NCBI RefSeq assembly: GCF_003255815.1
Contig: NC_037689.1
Location: 19,259,253 to 19,323,252 of the forward strand
Reading direction: 5' to 3'
From: Theropithecus gelada
Lineage: Eukaryota; Chordata; Mammalia; Primates; Cercopithecidae
DNA: 64,000 bases
This document shows positions 48,579-60,657 of this stretch, piece by piece. The translations under genes were made by a program, and so were the position numbers. How positions within the stretch are numbered: the first letter of the stretch is position 1; every line of letters begins with the position of its first letter. The notes under the pieces are model-generated. The model was not told where the DNA came from. It searched no databases and worked only from the letters and a program-made list of their open reading frames with translations.

Positions 48579-48954
48579 TAAAGTGCAGAATTGTACCCTT
48601 CCCCTCTCAGCAAAGAGAAATCACAGGGAGTCACTGGTCCCTCTGAGAAGCGTAAAGCAGGAATGCCTTCACTTTTATTTATGTTTGTTTGTTTGTTTAT
48701 GAACTAGTTAATTAAACTATCCATCATCTTTCTGGAAAGAAGAGGCTCAGCCATTTCAGAATTGAGGTCCCCATGCCAAGGCAGCAGTGCCTTTGACCTT
48801 GGGAGCTGTGTGCTGTATTTGCCAGCTCACCAATACCTAGAACGTTTCCATTCTCTTCTCCAGCTGGATTTTGAGCTGCTCTTTTCACACTCACCTCTGT
48901 TCTTTCCAGTCCTCTTGCATCATTTCCCCAAGTTTATTTATTCTCCTCTTCTTT

Positions 48955-49174
48955 CTTTTTTTTTTTTTTTTTGGAGACAGGGTCTCACTCTTTCACCCAA
49001 GCTGCTGCTCAATGGTGCGGTCACAGCTCACTGCAACCTTGACCTTCTAGGCTCATGCCGCCCGTCTCAGCCTCCTGAGTAGCTGGGACTACAGGCATGT
49101 GCTACCATGCCTGCCTAATATTTTAAATTACCATTATTGTTTTGTAGAGGCAGGATCTCACTATGTTGCCCAGG
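48955..49174 (-). mobile_element. AluJ-type, truncated
   Basis: T tail, gagacagggtctcactcttt to ctatgttgcccaggctt. The rest of the left arm is absent. Confidence 0.82.
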
Positions 49175-49339
49175 CTTCTGTCATTTTAATTGGGCAATCC
49201 ACAAAGCAGACAAATCTTTCTTGAAAGCTGTAATACTACCCCACCCCCACCCACCCCACAAGAAAAGAAAAAAAAAGATTTCCTTGGATTGTATTGCTTG
49301 GTTTTAAAACAGTTAAAAAGACACTACTTCTCTTGCATT

Positions 49340-49669
49340 GGAGGCTGCTGATTTTATTATTTATTTATTATTTTATTTTATTTGTTTTGAGATGGAGTCT
49401 TGCTCTGTCTCCTGGGCTGGAGTGCAGTTGCTCAGTCTCGGCTCATTGCAACCTCTGCCTCCTGGGTTCAAGCGATTTTTCTGCCTCAGTCTCCCAAGTA
49501 GCTGGGATTACAGGCACGCACCACCATGCCCAGCTAATTTTTGTATTTTTAGCAGAGATGGGGTTTTACCATGTTGACCAGGCTGGTCTCGAACTCCTGA
49601 CCTCAGGTGATCTACCTGCCTCGGCCTCCCAAAGTGCTGGGATTACATGTGCGAGTCACCTTGCCTGAC
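49340..49669 (-). mobile_element. AluS-type, full length
   Basis: (TTTA)n tail, gagatggagtcttgctctgt to cgagtcaccttgcctgac. Confidence 0.88.
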
Positions 49670-49670
49670 G

Positions 49671-49850
49671 TATTTTTTTTTTTTTTATTTTTTATTTTTT
49701 TGAGATAGTGTCTTGCTCTGTTACCCAGTCTAGACTGTAGTGGTGTGATTATGGCTCACTACAGCCTTGACCTCCTGGCCTCAAGCAGTCCTCCCTCCTC
49801 AGCCCATGGAGTAGCTGGGATTGCAGGTGGGAGCCACTGTGCCCTGCTTG
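49671..49850 (-). mobile_element. AluJ-type, internally deleted
   Basis: gagatagtgtcttgctctgt to gtgggagccactgtgccctg. The centre of the element is missing. Confidence 0.8.
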
Positions 49851-50162
49851 ATTTTATTTTTTAATTAAAAGGAAGAAAAATATGGCTAAGTCACACTACC
49901 ACCTCAAACACAGCCTAAGTCCTGGGGCTCTGCACAATCGTGTGACTCTGCCAAATTCATAAATATCTGTGAATTGCAGGGTATCAGGCAAAGATGGCTA
50001 CACGCTGGAGGATCCACAATGCCCATTCCTCAGGAACTTACATAAAGGACTAAGTCAGACAGGCCCCTGTCCAAAGCTAATTTCGCTACCTGCTTGTAAA
50101 GAAAGGGCCCAGGGGAATGGAGAGCCCAGCACTCTCAATGGCTTGGTGTGTGACTTTATATT

Positions 50163-50820
50163 AGTTTCCTAGGGCTGCTGTAACAAAGTGCCATATTTAT
50201 GATACTTTGTTATTGTCTCAGTTATTGTCTCTTCGTTCTGGAGTCTGGAAGTCTAAGATCAAGGTGATGCTAGGGTTAGTTTCTTCTGGGGGCTGTGAGG
50301 GAAAATCTGTTCATGTCTCTCACCCCGTTGTTGGTGGCTTGCTGACAATCTTTGGGGTTCTTTGGCTTGTGGAAGCATCAAGCTGATCTCTGCCCTCATC
50401 TTCTTCTTCTTCTTCTTCTTTTTTTTTTTTTTTTGAGACAAAGTCTTGCTCTGTCGCCCAGGCTGGAGTGCAGTGGCACCATCTCTGCCTCACTGCAACC
50501 TCTGCCTCCCTGGTTCAAGTGATTCTTCTGCCTCGGCCTCCCAAAGTGCTGGGATTACAGGTGTGAGCCACCGCACCCGGCCCTGCCCTCATCTTCGTGT
50601 GGTCTTCTTTCTGTGTGCATATGTCTCCAAATTCCCCCTCTTTATAAGGACACCAGTCACATTGGATTAGGGGCCACCTTACTCTGGCATGATCTCCTCT
50701 TAACTCATTGCATCTGCAACCTACTATTTCCAAATGTGGTCACATTCTGATGTACTGGGGGTGAGGACTTCAACATGTGAGTACTGGAGAGACACAATTC
50801 AACTCACAGCAGATGTATTC
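50163..50820 (-). mobile_element. MLT1/MaLR LTR, split by an Alu
   Basis: Read on the minus strand, it starts near 50820 and ends with the typical ttacagcagccctaggaaac at about 50185-50165. Internal text agtacatcagaatgtgacca and aaatttggagacatatgcac follows the MLT1 order. The Alu at 50414-50581 interrupts it, and ctgccctcatcttc is duplicated around the Alu. Confidence 0.75.
50414..50581 (-). mobile_element. Alu with internal deletion, in an MLT1 LTR
   Basis: (CTT)n and T tail, gagacaaagtcttgctctgt, then gattcttctgcctcggcctc joins the two arms with about 130 bp missing, ending ccaccgcacccggcc. Confidence 0.87.
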
Positions 50821-50949
50821 TAGAGAGGCGACAAAATACATGGGTCTTGAAGGACAATGGCATTTCAAAAGCAAAGCCTGGGAGAAGGGCCCTTGTAAGC
50901 AGACGCACGAGGCAAGAGACAGAGGCAGTCAATAGAATACAAGTCGCAG

Positions 50950-51090
50950 AGCTGCTTGCACCCTGATATTCACTTTATTCCAGAACTACTTATTGAACAC
51001 TTACTAGGGGTCAGGCAACATATTGGGAGCTGGGGTACAATGTCAAACACAGTTCCCAACTTCCTGGAGCTTACCGTCTAGTGGGAGAGT
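50950..51090 (+). repeat. Ancient MIR/L2-age repeat
   Basis: acttattgaacacttactag, gtcaggcaacatattgggag and tggagcttaccgtctagtgg match the common old repeat with 'tattgagcacctactatgtgccaggcac'. Family uncertain. Confidence 0.5.
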
Positions 51091-51159
51091 GAGTGGAAAA
51101 AACACAGACTCTTTTTCCTCTGCTCTCACACCATAACAATCAGCACAGAAGAATTCCGT

Positions 51160-51960
51160 GACCAGATGTGTGGGGCTTGGTCCCCACCAGCAAGCAAGCA
51201 ATCAGCCCTGCAGTGGACACCAGTTGGGTGCCCTCCAATTCAGTTCCAACACCACTTACCCAGAGACAGCGTCAGATCCCACCGGGTCGAGGGCTCAGTC
51301 CGCAAGACTGCTCCCTGTCCCCACTGCCATGTCAGATGTCAATTGCAAGCTCCAGGTTGTTTTATCTACTGGCTGTACATCGGGATTCCCATGACCCCCT
51401 CCTTGGGTACAATTAATTTGCTAGAACTACTTTCAGAACTCAGGGAAACACATTTACCGGTTTATTATAAAGAATATTACAAAGAATACAGATGAAGAGA
51501 TACATAGGGTGAGGCATGGGGTTAGGTGTACCATCCTCCAGGAACCTCCACATGTGCAGCTATCCGGAAGCTCCCTAAACCCTGTCCTTTGGCATTTTTA
51601 TGGAGGCTTCATTATGTAGGCGTGATTGATTAAATCATTGGTCACTGGTGGTCAACTCAATCTTCAATCCCTCTCCCCTCCCCAGAGGTTGGGGGTAGGG
51701 CTGAAAGTCCCAACCCTCTAATCCTGTCTTGGTCTTTCTGGTGACCAGCCCCTATTCCAAAGCTACACAGGGGCTACCAGACAGCAGTCATCTCATTAGC
51801 ATACAAAAAGATACCATTGCTTTGGAGATTCCAAGTATTGTAGGAGTTGTACGCCAAGAGATGGGGAGAACACCAAATATATATTTCATGATAGCACAGG
51901 GAGAAGATCCCAGAAAACGCTGGATTTGAGGGCAAGTGGCAAGAAGCAGAAATGAAACAG
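51160..51960 (-). mobile_element. Probable ERV-L/MaLR-type LTR remnant
   Basis: gtgattgattaaatcattgg, then tggtggtcaactcaatcttc and ggctgaaagtcccaaccctc belong to an abundant old LTR-type repeat. No viral gene is visible. Family, strand and limits are uncertain. Confidence 0.4.
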
Positions 51961-52304
51961 TAACACCTTTTTTCTGCATCCTACAGATGGGAATGCGAGC
52001 ATGATGGCTGCAGCTCGGGCAGCCACATCATGCCTAGGATGCTGGAGCAATACAAGACAGGTCCCTGATATGGAGTGCCATATCAGCCCTATACATCTTT
52101 CAGTGAAAGAAATCAGCATCTCTCTTGTCAAGCAATTATTGTTATAGGACTTCTATGTCACATAACCAACCCTAGTACTAATTGATATAGTAGACATACG
52201 CACACAAGGAGAAGATCACAAGTTAACTTGAAAATGAGTAGTAGGAAAAAATAACTAAATAAAAGTAAAGGGAATAATGATCAGATCTACCCTTCAACTG
52301 GGAT

Positions 52305-52395
52305 CTGGGTTCAAATCAGTTTCTTCTTCTGTAAACCAGAATAAGAATAATGCCTGCCCCACAGGATTGCTGTGAGGTTTAAATGAGATCATATG
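52305..52395 (+). repeat. MIR fragment
   Basis: agaataagaataatgcctgc and attgctgtgaggtttaaatg, then agatcatatg, match the MIR 3' core. Confidence 0.65.
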
Positions 52396-52704
52396 GGCTG
52401 GGCACAGTGGCTCACGCCTGTGATCCCAACATTTTGGGAGGCCGAGGCTGGAGTATCACTTGAAGCCAAGAGTTCAAGACCTGCCGGAGCAACATGGCGA
52501 GACACTGCCTCTACAAGTAACTTTTTAAAAAAAAGTTAGCCAGGCATGGTGGCCTGCAACTATGGTCCCAGTTACTCAGGAGCCTGAGGCAGGAGGATCA
52601 CTTGAGCTCGGGAGGTGGAGGTTGCAGTGAGCAGTGATCACGCTGCTACACTCCAGTCTGGGAGACAGAGCGAGACCCTGTCTCAAAAAAAAAAAAAAAA
52701 AAAA
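52396..52704 (+). mobile_element. AluJ-type, full length
   Basis: ggctgggcacagtggctcac, cttgaagccaagagttcaag, to an A tail of about 21 bases. Confidence 0.88.
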
Positions 52705-52783
52705 ATGCATAGAATAAAAGAATAGGGTTACAAAAAAAAGCCAATTATATTGAAATACAGTTATCGAAATACTAAAAAAAACA

Positions 52784-53107
52784 GCTGGGCACAGTGACTC
52801 ATGCCTGTAATCCCAGCACTTTGGGAGGCCAAGGCGGGTGGATCACCTGAGCTCAGGAGTTCGAGACCAGTCTGGCCAACATGGCGAAACCCCATCTCTA
52901 CTAAAAATACAAAAATTAGCCAGGCATGGTGGCGCACACCTGTAATCCCAGCTACTCGGGAGGCTGAGGCAGGAGAATCACTTGTACCTGGGAGGCAGAG
53001 GTTGCAGTGACCTGAGATTGCACCACTGCACTCCAGCCTGGGTGACAGAGCGAGACTCCATCTCAAAAAAAAAAAAAAAAACCAAAAAACAACAAAAAAC
53101 AAAAAAC
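52784..53107 (+). mobile_element. AluS-type, full length
   Basis: gctgggcacagtgactcatg to a long A-rich tail with AACAAA units. Confidence 0.9.
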
Positions 53108-53124
53108 TGAAAAATCACATATTT

Positions 53125-53643
53125 GTGATGTAATCATTGTGGCCACAAATTCTTTGATACTTCTCCCATTAAGAGGTTGGTAAGAGGGGAGGTGTCTCCT
53201 CCCCTTGTATCTAGGCTGAGCTTAGTAAGAGATTTACTTGACCAATAGAACATGGCAGAAGTGACATTCTGGAACTTCAAAGCTAGGTCAGAAGATGCCT
53301 TGCAGCTTCTTCCTTGTTTGCCACAGCACTCTTTTGGGGACTGTAAGATATCATGTAAGAAGTCTGTTTACCCAGAGGCTACCATGCCAGAGAGCTCATT
53401 TGAAGAGACAACAGAGAGAGGCCAGGAGACTGCCTAGAGGGACAGATCCGTGGAGATGCCCAAGGAGCCTCCAGTCATTTGGGTCATCCCATCTGAGGCT
53501 TCTGACTGCCTGGAGCAGATAGGAAACATCCTGCCAAGCCCTGTTCAGATGCCGGTTCAGGAGGTAAAGAAATGATTGTTGCTGTTTTCAGCCATTAAGT
53601 TTTGGGGATAATTTGTTACATGGCATAGATAACCACAACACTA
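53125..53643 (+). mobile_element. MLT1-type MaLR LTR
   Basis: It opens aatcattgtggccacaaatt, has aggccaggagactgcctaga in the middle, and ends cattaagttttggggataat, then ttgttacatggcatagataa, the MLT1 3' signature. No coding potential. Confidence 0.7.
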
Positions 53644-54299
53644 ATAGATGTGCAAAGATCAATTGTGAATTAAATAGTAAGATCTAACGGCAGGCCTGAT
53701 AAATATGATTTTGAATTAGTGGTGAGTGCGATCAGTATGTTGAGATATTAGCATCAACTGTAATAGAATATGAAAATTCTGCGCTTTCGAATGGTGACAG
53801 TCATAGGTGCTGCTAAAACAACTGTATTTGTTGCTTACATGCGTGACCAAGGGAAATGCAGAACTGCAGTTCAAGGTTAATGAAAAGAAAAATACCAGTA
53901 TTTCCCATCCAAATTCACAAGTCCCCAAAATTCTATCTACAGATCACAAGTTAGGAAGCCTTATTTTAGAGAAATCAGAGCATCCCTTTGATGACTGATT
54001 CTGTCCTTAAGAATTCAGTGAAGCTGCCTTTATGGATAGCTGAACAGACCATATTTTTTATGTGTAACCAGAAGCTTTAAAAATACCCCACCTTTCGTGC
54101 TCCTCCTTGCTCCCTGATGTTCTTTGGAAGCTTCTATAGCTCCTTTTCGAGTTCCTTCGTGTTCTCTGCTCCTCTCCAGCTCCACCACCCAGCAGGCCAC
54201 ACCCCCCTGCTTCTGGCCTGGACCTCACTTTGGGAGGTTCTCTAAGCCTTCAGTCCTGCCCGGTGCTACCTGCCACCCACCCCACTGCTTGGGCTTGGC
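53644..54299. other. Intergenic stretch, nothing recognised
   Basis: About 650 bp between an MLT1 LTR and an Alu. No clear element or gene. Near 53640-53990 the sequence is AT-rich. Confidence 0.4.
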
Positions 54300-54597
54300 T
54301 TTTTTTGTTGTTGTTGAGATGGAGTGTTGCTCTGTCGCCCAGTCTGCAGTGCAATGGCGCAATCTCAACTCACTGCAACCTCTGCCTCCCGGGTTCAAGC
54401 AATTCTCCTGCCTCAGCCTTCTGAGTAGCTGGGATTACAGGTGTGTGCCACCACGCCCAGTCAGTTTTTATATATTTAGTAGAGATGGGGTTTTACCATG
54501 TTGGCCAGGCCGGTCTCAATCTCCTGACCTCAATTGATCTGCCTGGCTCGGCTTCCCAAAGTGCTGGGATTATAAGCATGAGCCACCACGACGGGCC
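54300..54597 (-). mobile_element. AluS-type, full length
   Basis: (TTG)n tail, gagatggagtgttgctctgt to gagccaccacgacgggcc. Confidence 0.9.
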
Positions 54598-55048
54598 ATT
54601 GAGGGAAATTTTGAGAGCACAAATGTCACTCTGTCCCCTCCAGCTCTGACACCCTAGTGGACACTGGTAAGCATGGGGAAGGAGCAGCTTCTCTGACAGC
54701 GCTTGCCAGAGGCTGGCCCCTCTGTCCTGGTCACTGTTAGTTTGCAACTCTTTCCTTACAGTTCCCTGGGGCTCAGTCTGTTCTGGCCTCTCTGGTTTTG
54801 CTTTTGTGCTTCCCCTCTCTCTGAACACCTTCCCTTATCCACCCCCAAGGCTAAGGTGGACTTATCTGTGAAGACAAGGCTTGCCTCACCACCTCCAGGA
54901 AGCTTTTCCCGTGCTCTCCACCCTAACCACTCCTTCTTCATTGGCCCACCCACTCTATTGAAGGGTGGACATTTTTTTTTTTTTTAGCACATTTTATTGA
55001 AGTACTGCACATGTACATAAAACTGCAAGTATTCTAAGTATATCGCTC

Positions 55049-55188
55049 AGACTGGGCTTGGTGGCTCACACCTGTAATCCCAGTAATTTGGGAGGCCAAG
55101 GCAGGTGGATTGCTTGAGCTCAGGGGTTCAAGGTCAGCCTGGGCAACATAGTGAGACCTGGTCTCTCTTAACAAAAAAAAAAAAAAAA
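55049..55188 (+). mobile_element. Alu monomer
   Basis: gactgggcttggtggctcac to cttaacaaaaaaaaaaaaaa. One arm only, inserted in the L1-type repeat. Confidence 0.82.
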
Positions 55189-55440
55189 TTAAGAAAAAGG
55201 TGAAAAAAGTGTATGGTTCAACAGACTTTCCTAAGTAAGAGACTTGTTGCAATTGTACATAAGCCACACCCAAATGAAGGAACAGAACATTCCCAGTCTC
55301 CCAGAGGTGCTCCTTGGGCTGTCTCCCATCACTATACCCCTCCCCACAAAGGGTAACTATTTTCCTGACTTCTAACTGCATAGGTTAGTCTGGCCTGGTC
55401 TCACACTTTATCTGCATGGAATCATGCAGTCTGTGCCCTT

Positions 55441-55748
55441 TTGTATTTTATGTATCTATTTTTGAGGGAAGGTCTCACTCTGTCGTCCAGGCTGGAGTTC
55501 AGTGGTGCGATCTCGGCTCACTGCAACCTCTGCCTACCGGCTTCAAGCTATTCTTGTGCCTTAGCCTCTGGAGTAGCTGCGACTACAGGTGCCTGTCGCC
55601 ACGCCCAGCTAATTTTTTTTGTATTTTTAGTAGACATGGGGTTTTGCCATGTTGGCCAAGCTGGTCTTGAACTCCTGACCTCAGGTGATCTGCCCTCCTT
55701 GGCCTCCCAAAGTGCTGGGATTGCAGGCGAGAGCCACGGTCCCCGGCC
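55441..55748 (-). mobile_element. AluS-type, full length
   Basis: tttttgagggaaggtctcac to gagccacggtccccggcc, inserted in the L1-type repeat. Confidence 0.88.
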
Positions 55749-56024
55749 ACTGTGCCTTTTTCTATCTGGCTTCTTCCACTCAATATTATGTTTATGAGAT
55801 CCCTCTGGGTTGTTGTGTGTAGCTGTAGGTTGTTTCTTCTCATTGCTGCTGTGCAATATCTCATTGTGTCGACACCGCAGTTTCTTCTCGTGTTCTGCTA
55901 TGGGTGGGCATTGAGATAAAAGCCAGCTTGAGGCCATTACCCATAGTGCAGGTTTTTGGTGAACATGTTTGTTGATGAACATGTTGTCGTGCTGGACGCC
56001 TGTTGACTCCAATAGGGATGGTAC

Positions 56025-56500
56025 CATGCCCTAGAGGCTGAAGAAGAGACTCGGAGCTAGCAAACGAGTCATAGGGCTTATTGAGGACTTACATACAGGG
56101 GTGGTCCAGTGACTGCGGGCTGGACAGGACAACTTGTAACAAGCTTGTAATGCCACAATTTGTAACAAGCATGCTGTTCATATGGCATTTTCACTTAGCA
56201 CCCGCCACCTAGCACCCTCCACCTAGCAACCTCCATCCAACCCCAAACGAAGGGCCTCGATCCGCTGTACAGCCTGCATTCCAAGGGATGGGCTGGGGGT
56301 TCAGATGTCCTTCATAGATAAGGAATAAATCTCAGGTTTGGCCACTCCCAGATTCCTTAGTTCGGAGCTCCAAACACACATTCTTCTTAGACCATGACCC
56401 TTCAGTCTAAGAGTGCTTAAGCTATGCTTAAGTTAATTGCTGTCAGGTGTGATGCTATACAGGTATATACAATTCTCGGGGCACATATGCTGACTAACCT
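56025..56500 (-). mobile_element. Possible old retroviral LTR remnant
   Basis: The stretch gaagagactcggagctagca, gtcatagggcttattgagga and gtaacaagcttgtaatgcca resembles an ERV LTR read in reverse. It holds a small repeat, cacctagcaccctccaccta. No viral protein is visible. Low certainty. Confidence 0.3.
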
Positions 56501-56507
56501 ACCAAGA

Positions 56508-56985
56508 CTTATTTATTTATTTATTTATTTAATTTGAGACAGGGTCTCACTCTCTTGCCCAGGCTAAAGCGCAGTGGCACAATCACGGCTCACTGCAGCC
56601 TTGACCTCCTGGGCTCAAGCAATTCTCCTGCCTCAGCCTCCCGAGTAGCTGGGACTACAGGCGTGCACTACCACGCCTGGCTAACTTTTGTATTTTTGTG
56701 TGGAGATGGGGTTTCACTATGTTGTCCAGGCTAGAGTGCAGTGGTATGATCATAGCTCACTGCAGCCTTGACCTCCCTGGCTCAAGTGATCCTCCCACCT
56801 CAGTCTCCCAAGTAGCTGGGACTACAGGCATGCACCACCATGCCTGGCTAATCTGTGTGTACTCTTTGTAGGGATGGGGTTTTCACCATGTTGGCCAGGC
56901 TGATCTCAAACTCCTGAGCTCAAGGCATCCACCAGCCTCAGTCTCCTAAAGTGCTGAGATTACAGGCGTGAGCCACTGTGTCCAG
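56508..56985 (-). mobile_element. Three-armed (trimeric) Alu
   Basis: (TTTA)n tail, then gagacagggtctcactctct, a second unit starting ccaggctagagtgcagtggt (56727 on), then gttggccaggctgatctcaa to gagccactgtgtccagc. It is about 470 bp, one arm longer than a normal Alu. Confidence 0.8.
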
Positions 56986-58007
56986 CAAGCATCTTTAACA
57001 ATGGGCTGTGCTTTGTATGTTTTTTGTTATCTTTGGTTTGTAGTTTGTAGTAGCTGCTTAATAGTGTTCAAATAAATTAATACTGAATGCTGACAAATTG
57101 CTAGGAAAAAAGTATTCCTCTTCTGGCCTTCGTATTGTCTCATCTTTCTACTCCTAGTTAAATTCACCCAGATTTTGGACTTTTACTACGTATACTTTTA
57201 TATCAGTTTGTTACATTTTTATTATATATTTACTCAAATCCTTTGTGGAAGTACCTGACACACACACTCACACACACGATTTCCCTTTTTCCATCTGAGC
57301 TCACAGAAAGAGTGGGACTAAGTAATTTGAATATGGGATGGTCTACCTACTTCTTTAGCTAGAAGACAATGTCTTAGCTAGAGTGCAATGTCCCTGCTCT
57401 TGGGACAGGAAGGAACCTGAGTCATTTAGGTCACACTCCAAATGTTTTACCATTTCAGTTGTTGAAAAATACCAATGCAGATAGAAAGGAAGTTATTTTA
57501 TCTTTAAGTAACTCTTCAGGGCATGCCTATGGGAGATTCACTCCTCCAGAACTTAATCATCCTAGTTTTGCTCTTCACACCTTTGGGGCTTCTTATAAGG
57601 TATGAATGTGTGTTTGGTTTCGTTCTGACTCTACCCACAAGGATGGTTCCTTTCTTTAAGTTAAAATGCTAATGAATTCTTACAAAGCTCTGACTTTCAA
57701 CTGCAAAGTGATCAAAAGAACTATTTAAAACTGTTTTACTCTTTCTGCAAGTTTACCGTCACTGTTATTGCTGGAAACTTTATTTTGCTATACATGTTCA
57801 TGCTTTTCTCTTGCTCCTAGCAATGTAATTTAGGTTATTTCTAAAGGATTTTAGAAAATGGTTCTCAAGGTTGAGAAAAATAGGTGAATGTCTTGCTTTG
57901 GAGGTTGGAAAAGGGATAGCCAATCCCCTGAGCAAAATAGAACTGTGTTCAGTGTTATTTGGTTTAGAGCTATGCCCAAATGCAAGATTGACTTCTGTAT
58001 TATTATC
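56986..58007. other. Intergenic stretch, 1 kb, no repeat recognised
   Basis: AT-rich, with a short (CA)n run at about 57260-57276. No gene evidence. Confidence 0.4.
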
Positions 58008-58520
58008 GTTATCTATTGTTGTGTAACAAGTCACCCCAAAATTCAGTGGCTTGAAACAGCAAATATTTATTATCTCAGAGTTCCTGTTGGTCAGGAATTC
58101 AGGAGGAGTGTAGCTAAATCGTACTAGTTCAGTCTCTCATGACGTTACAGTTGAGATGTTGGCTAGGGCTACAGTCACCTGAAGGTTCGACTGAGGCTGC
58201 AGGATCTGCTTCCAAGATGGTTCACTCACAAGGCTGTTGCCAGAAGGCCTTAATTCTTTGACACATTACTCACTCCGTAGGGCTACTTAAATGCCTCTTT
58301 GACACGGCAGCTGGCTTCCCTCAGATAGCAAGGAGGAAGCCACAATGCCTTTTATATTCTAATAATGGATGTCAGTACAATCACTTGTGTCACATTCTAT
58401 TCATTAAATGTAAGTCACTAAGTACAGCCCACAACTCAGGGGAGGAAAATTAGTCTCCACCTTTTGAAGGGAGGAGTATCAAATAGCTTGTGGACGTATT
58501 TAAAAATCACTACAGGTGGT
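58008..58520 (-). mobile_element. MaLR/MLT-like ancient repeat
   Basis: tgttgtgtaacaagtcaccc and ttcagtggcttgaaacagca, then tgcttccaagatggttcact, aggaggaagccacaatgcct and gaagggaggagtatcaaata, belong to a common old repeat whose one end matches the MLT1 terminus. Family not fixed. Confidence 0.5.
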
Positions 58521-58560
58521 AAATAGGTTACTGGAATCCAATCAAGAGTTGCGACAGCTA

Positions 58561-58857
58561 GGCTAGGTGTGGTGGCTCATGCCTACAATCCCAGCACTTT
58601 GGTAGGCCAAGGTGGGAAGATTACTTGAGCCCAGGAGTTCGAGACCAGCCTAGGCAACATAGGGAGATTCCATCTCTACAAAAAAATTTTTAAAAAATTT
58701 AGCTACGTGTGGTGGCACTCGTCTGTAGTTCCACCTACTCAGGGGCTGAGGCATGAGAATCCCTTGAGCCCAGGACATCGAGGATGCAGTGAGCTGTGAT
58801 CACACCACTGCACTCCAGCCTGGGTGAGAGACCAAGACCTTGTCTCTAAAAAAAAAA
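58561..58857 (+). mobile_element. AluJ-type, full length
   Basis: ggctaggtgtggtggctcat to a short A tail. agttgcgaca and tgttgcaaca flank it. Confidence 0.87.
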
Positions 58858-58964
58858 GTGTTGCAACAATACGGGTAGTAGCTACATATTTTCCTTTCCA
58901 CCCATTAGATGACAGAGCTGAGAGAGAAAAGAGGTTAGAATGAATCAGGTAAAAATTTACTTTG

Positions 58965-59268
58965 GGCCAGGCTTGGTGGCTCATGCCTATAATCCCAGCA
59001 CTTTAGGAGGCCAAGGCAGGTGGATTGCTTGAGCCTAGGAGTTTGATACCAGCTTAGGCAACATGGTGAAACCTCGTGTCTACAAAAATACAAAAAATTA
59101 GCCAGGGGTGGTTGTGCATGTCTGTGGTCCCAGCTACTCAGGAGGCTGAGGTGGGAGGATCACCTGAGTCCAGGAAGTTGAGGCTGCAGTGAGCTGTGAT
59201 TGTGGCACTGTACTCCAGCCTGGGTGTTGAAGTGAGATCCTGTTTCCAAAAAATGAAAAGAAAAAAAA
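58965..59268 (+). mobile_element. AluJ-type, full length
   Basis: ggccaggcttggtggctcat to aaaagaaaaaaaaag. Flanks aaaaatttacttt and aaagatttacctt. Confidence 0.88.
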
Positions 59269-59500
59269 AGATTTACCTTGAACTGAGCACCTGAGCTTGA
59301 GAAAAACGTTCCACCTGAAGGATATGACCTTGGATCTTCAATTGTCATAGCAACTATAAACAGGATAAAAAGAGCTCTGTTGATCTGTCTGGGGTATAGG
59401 AAAAGCCTCCTTGAATATTTACAGGTCCCATATCCCACATCTTGGCTTCTAATTTATAGCTGGCTATAAATATTATCTATATGGAATGATAACCTATTGA

Positions 59501-59501
<1 letters not shown>

Positions 59502-59544
<43 letters not shown>

Positions 59545-59829
59545 GGACGGAGTCTCACTCTGACGTCCAAGCTGGAATGCAGTGGCACGATCTCAACCTG
59601 CAACCTCTGCCTCCTGGGCTCAAGAGATTCTGCTGCCTCAGCCTCATGAGTAGCTGCTGGGTGGGATTACAGGTGCCCGCCACCATGCCTGGCTAATTGC
59701 TGTATTTTTAATAGAGACTGGATTTCACCATGTTGGCCAGGCTGGTCTTGAACTCCTGACCTCAGGTGATCTGCCTGCCTCGGCCTCCCAAAGTGCTGGG
59801 AATTACAGGCGTGAGACACCGCCTCCTGC
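59502..59829 (-). mobile_element. AluS-type with a 41-base T tail
   Basis: T run 59503-59543, gggacggagtctcactctga to gagacaccgcctcctgcc. Confidence 0.9.
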
Positions 59830-59850
59830 CTGACCAATGTTAAAGGATAC

Positions 59851-60004
59851 TTTTCTTTTTTTTTCAGACAGAATCTCATGTTGTCACCCAGGCTGGAGTA
59901 TAGTGGCGTGATCACTGCAACTTTCACTTTCCAGGCTCAAGCAATCCTCTCACCTCAGCCTCCAGAGTATCTGGGACTATAGGCATGAGCCAGTGTGCCT
60001 GGCT
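59851..60004 (-). mobile_element. Alu monomer or internally deleted Alu
   Basis: cagacagaatctcatgttgt to gagccagtgtgcctggct. One short unit. Confidence 0.78.
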
Positions 60005-60657
60005 GATAATTCTCACCAAAAAGGCAAAATCATGACTTTCATACAAATATAAAATGAGCACATGTCAAAGATTTTGTTTAATCCATTAACTAAATGAGGG
60101 AATGGGTAAGATAGTACAACTAATTCAAAGAGGAATTCAAAGAACAGCCATATTTATACATCAAGAATATTGAAATAAATTTGCATATGGATGAAAAACT
60201 GGCTTTTGGAGTGGGGGTGGGGGTTCTCCTCTCCCTAGATAGAAGTTATTTGCTTGTCTAGAGCAAGAAGTATTCACATTGCTATTAGTTATCTACACTT
60301 CCAGAGTTGTGAAATAGCCTAGTCAAAGACAAAGACTTATATCCCTGTAGGCTCAGACAATCTACCCCTCTACCCCCACGAAGCATTCCATTGAAAAAAT
60401 AGCCGGTAATCTGTTTTGCTTGTTCCAAAGCCTTAAAGTTTTTCTTACATCAAGTAACCTCAACTCCCTTGAGATGGCAAAACACATTCTTCAGAGGGTG
60501 TCCTTTTAACCTTGGGAAGGTTGAGAATTGAATATGGAGAAGATGAAATGAATCAAATATACTGTAATGATATTTTAGTGTTAAGTTCAGGAACAATCTA
60601 TGTCTGTGATTTAATTTCCAGTGTTTATGACAATTTGTGTGTATTAAAGACTTTGAG
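60005..60657. other. Intergenic stretch, nothing recognised
   Basis: About 650 bp of AT-rich, apparently unique sequence. Confidence 0.4.

Larger units (their letters stand above)
54970..56000 (+). mobile_element. Old L1-type 3' UTR-like repeat, split by Alus
   Basis: Pieces at 54975-55048, 55189-55440 and 55749-56000: acattttattgaagtactgc, gaaggaacagaacattccca, ctatacccctccccacaaag, tctggcttcttccactcaat and tgtgtgtagctgtaggttgt. Order and strand are consistent with one old insertion. No ORF. Confidence 0.55.
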
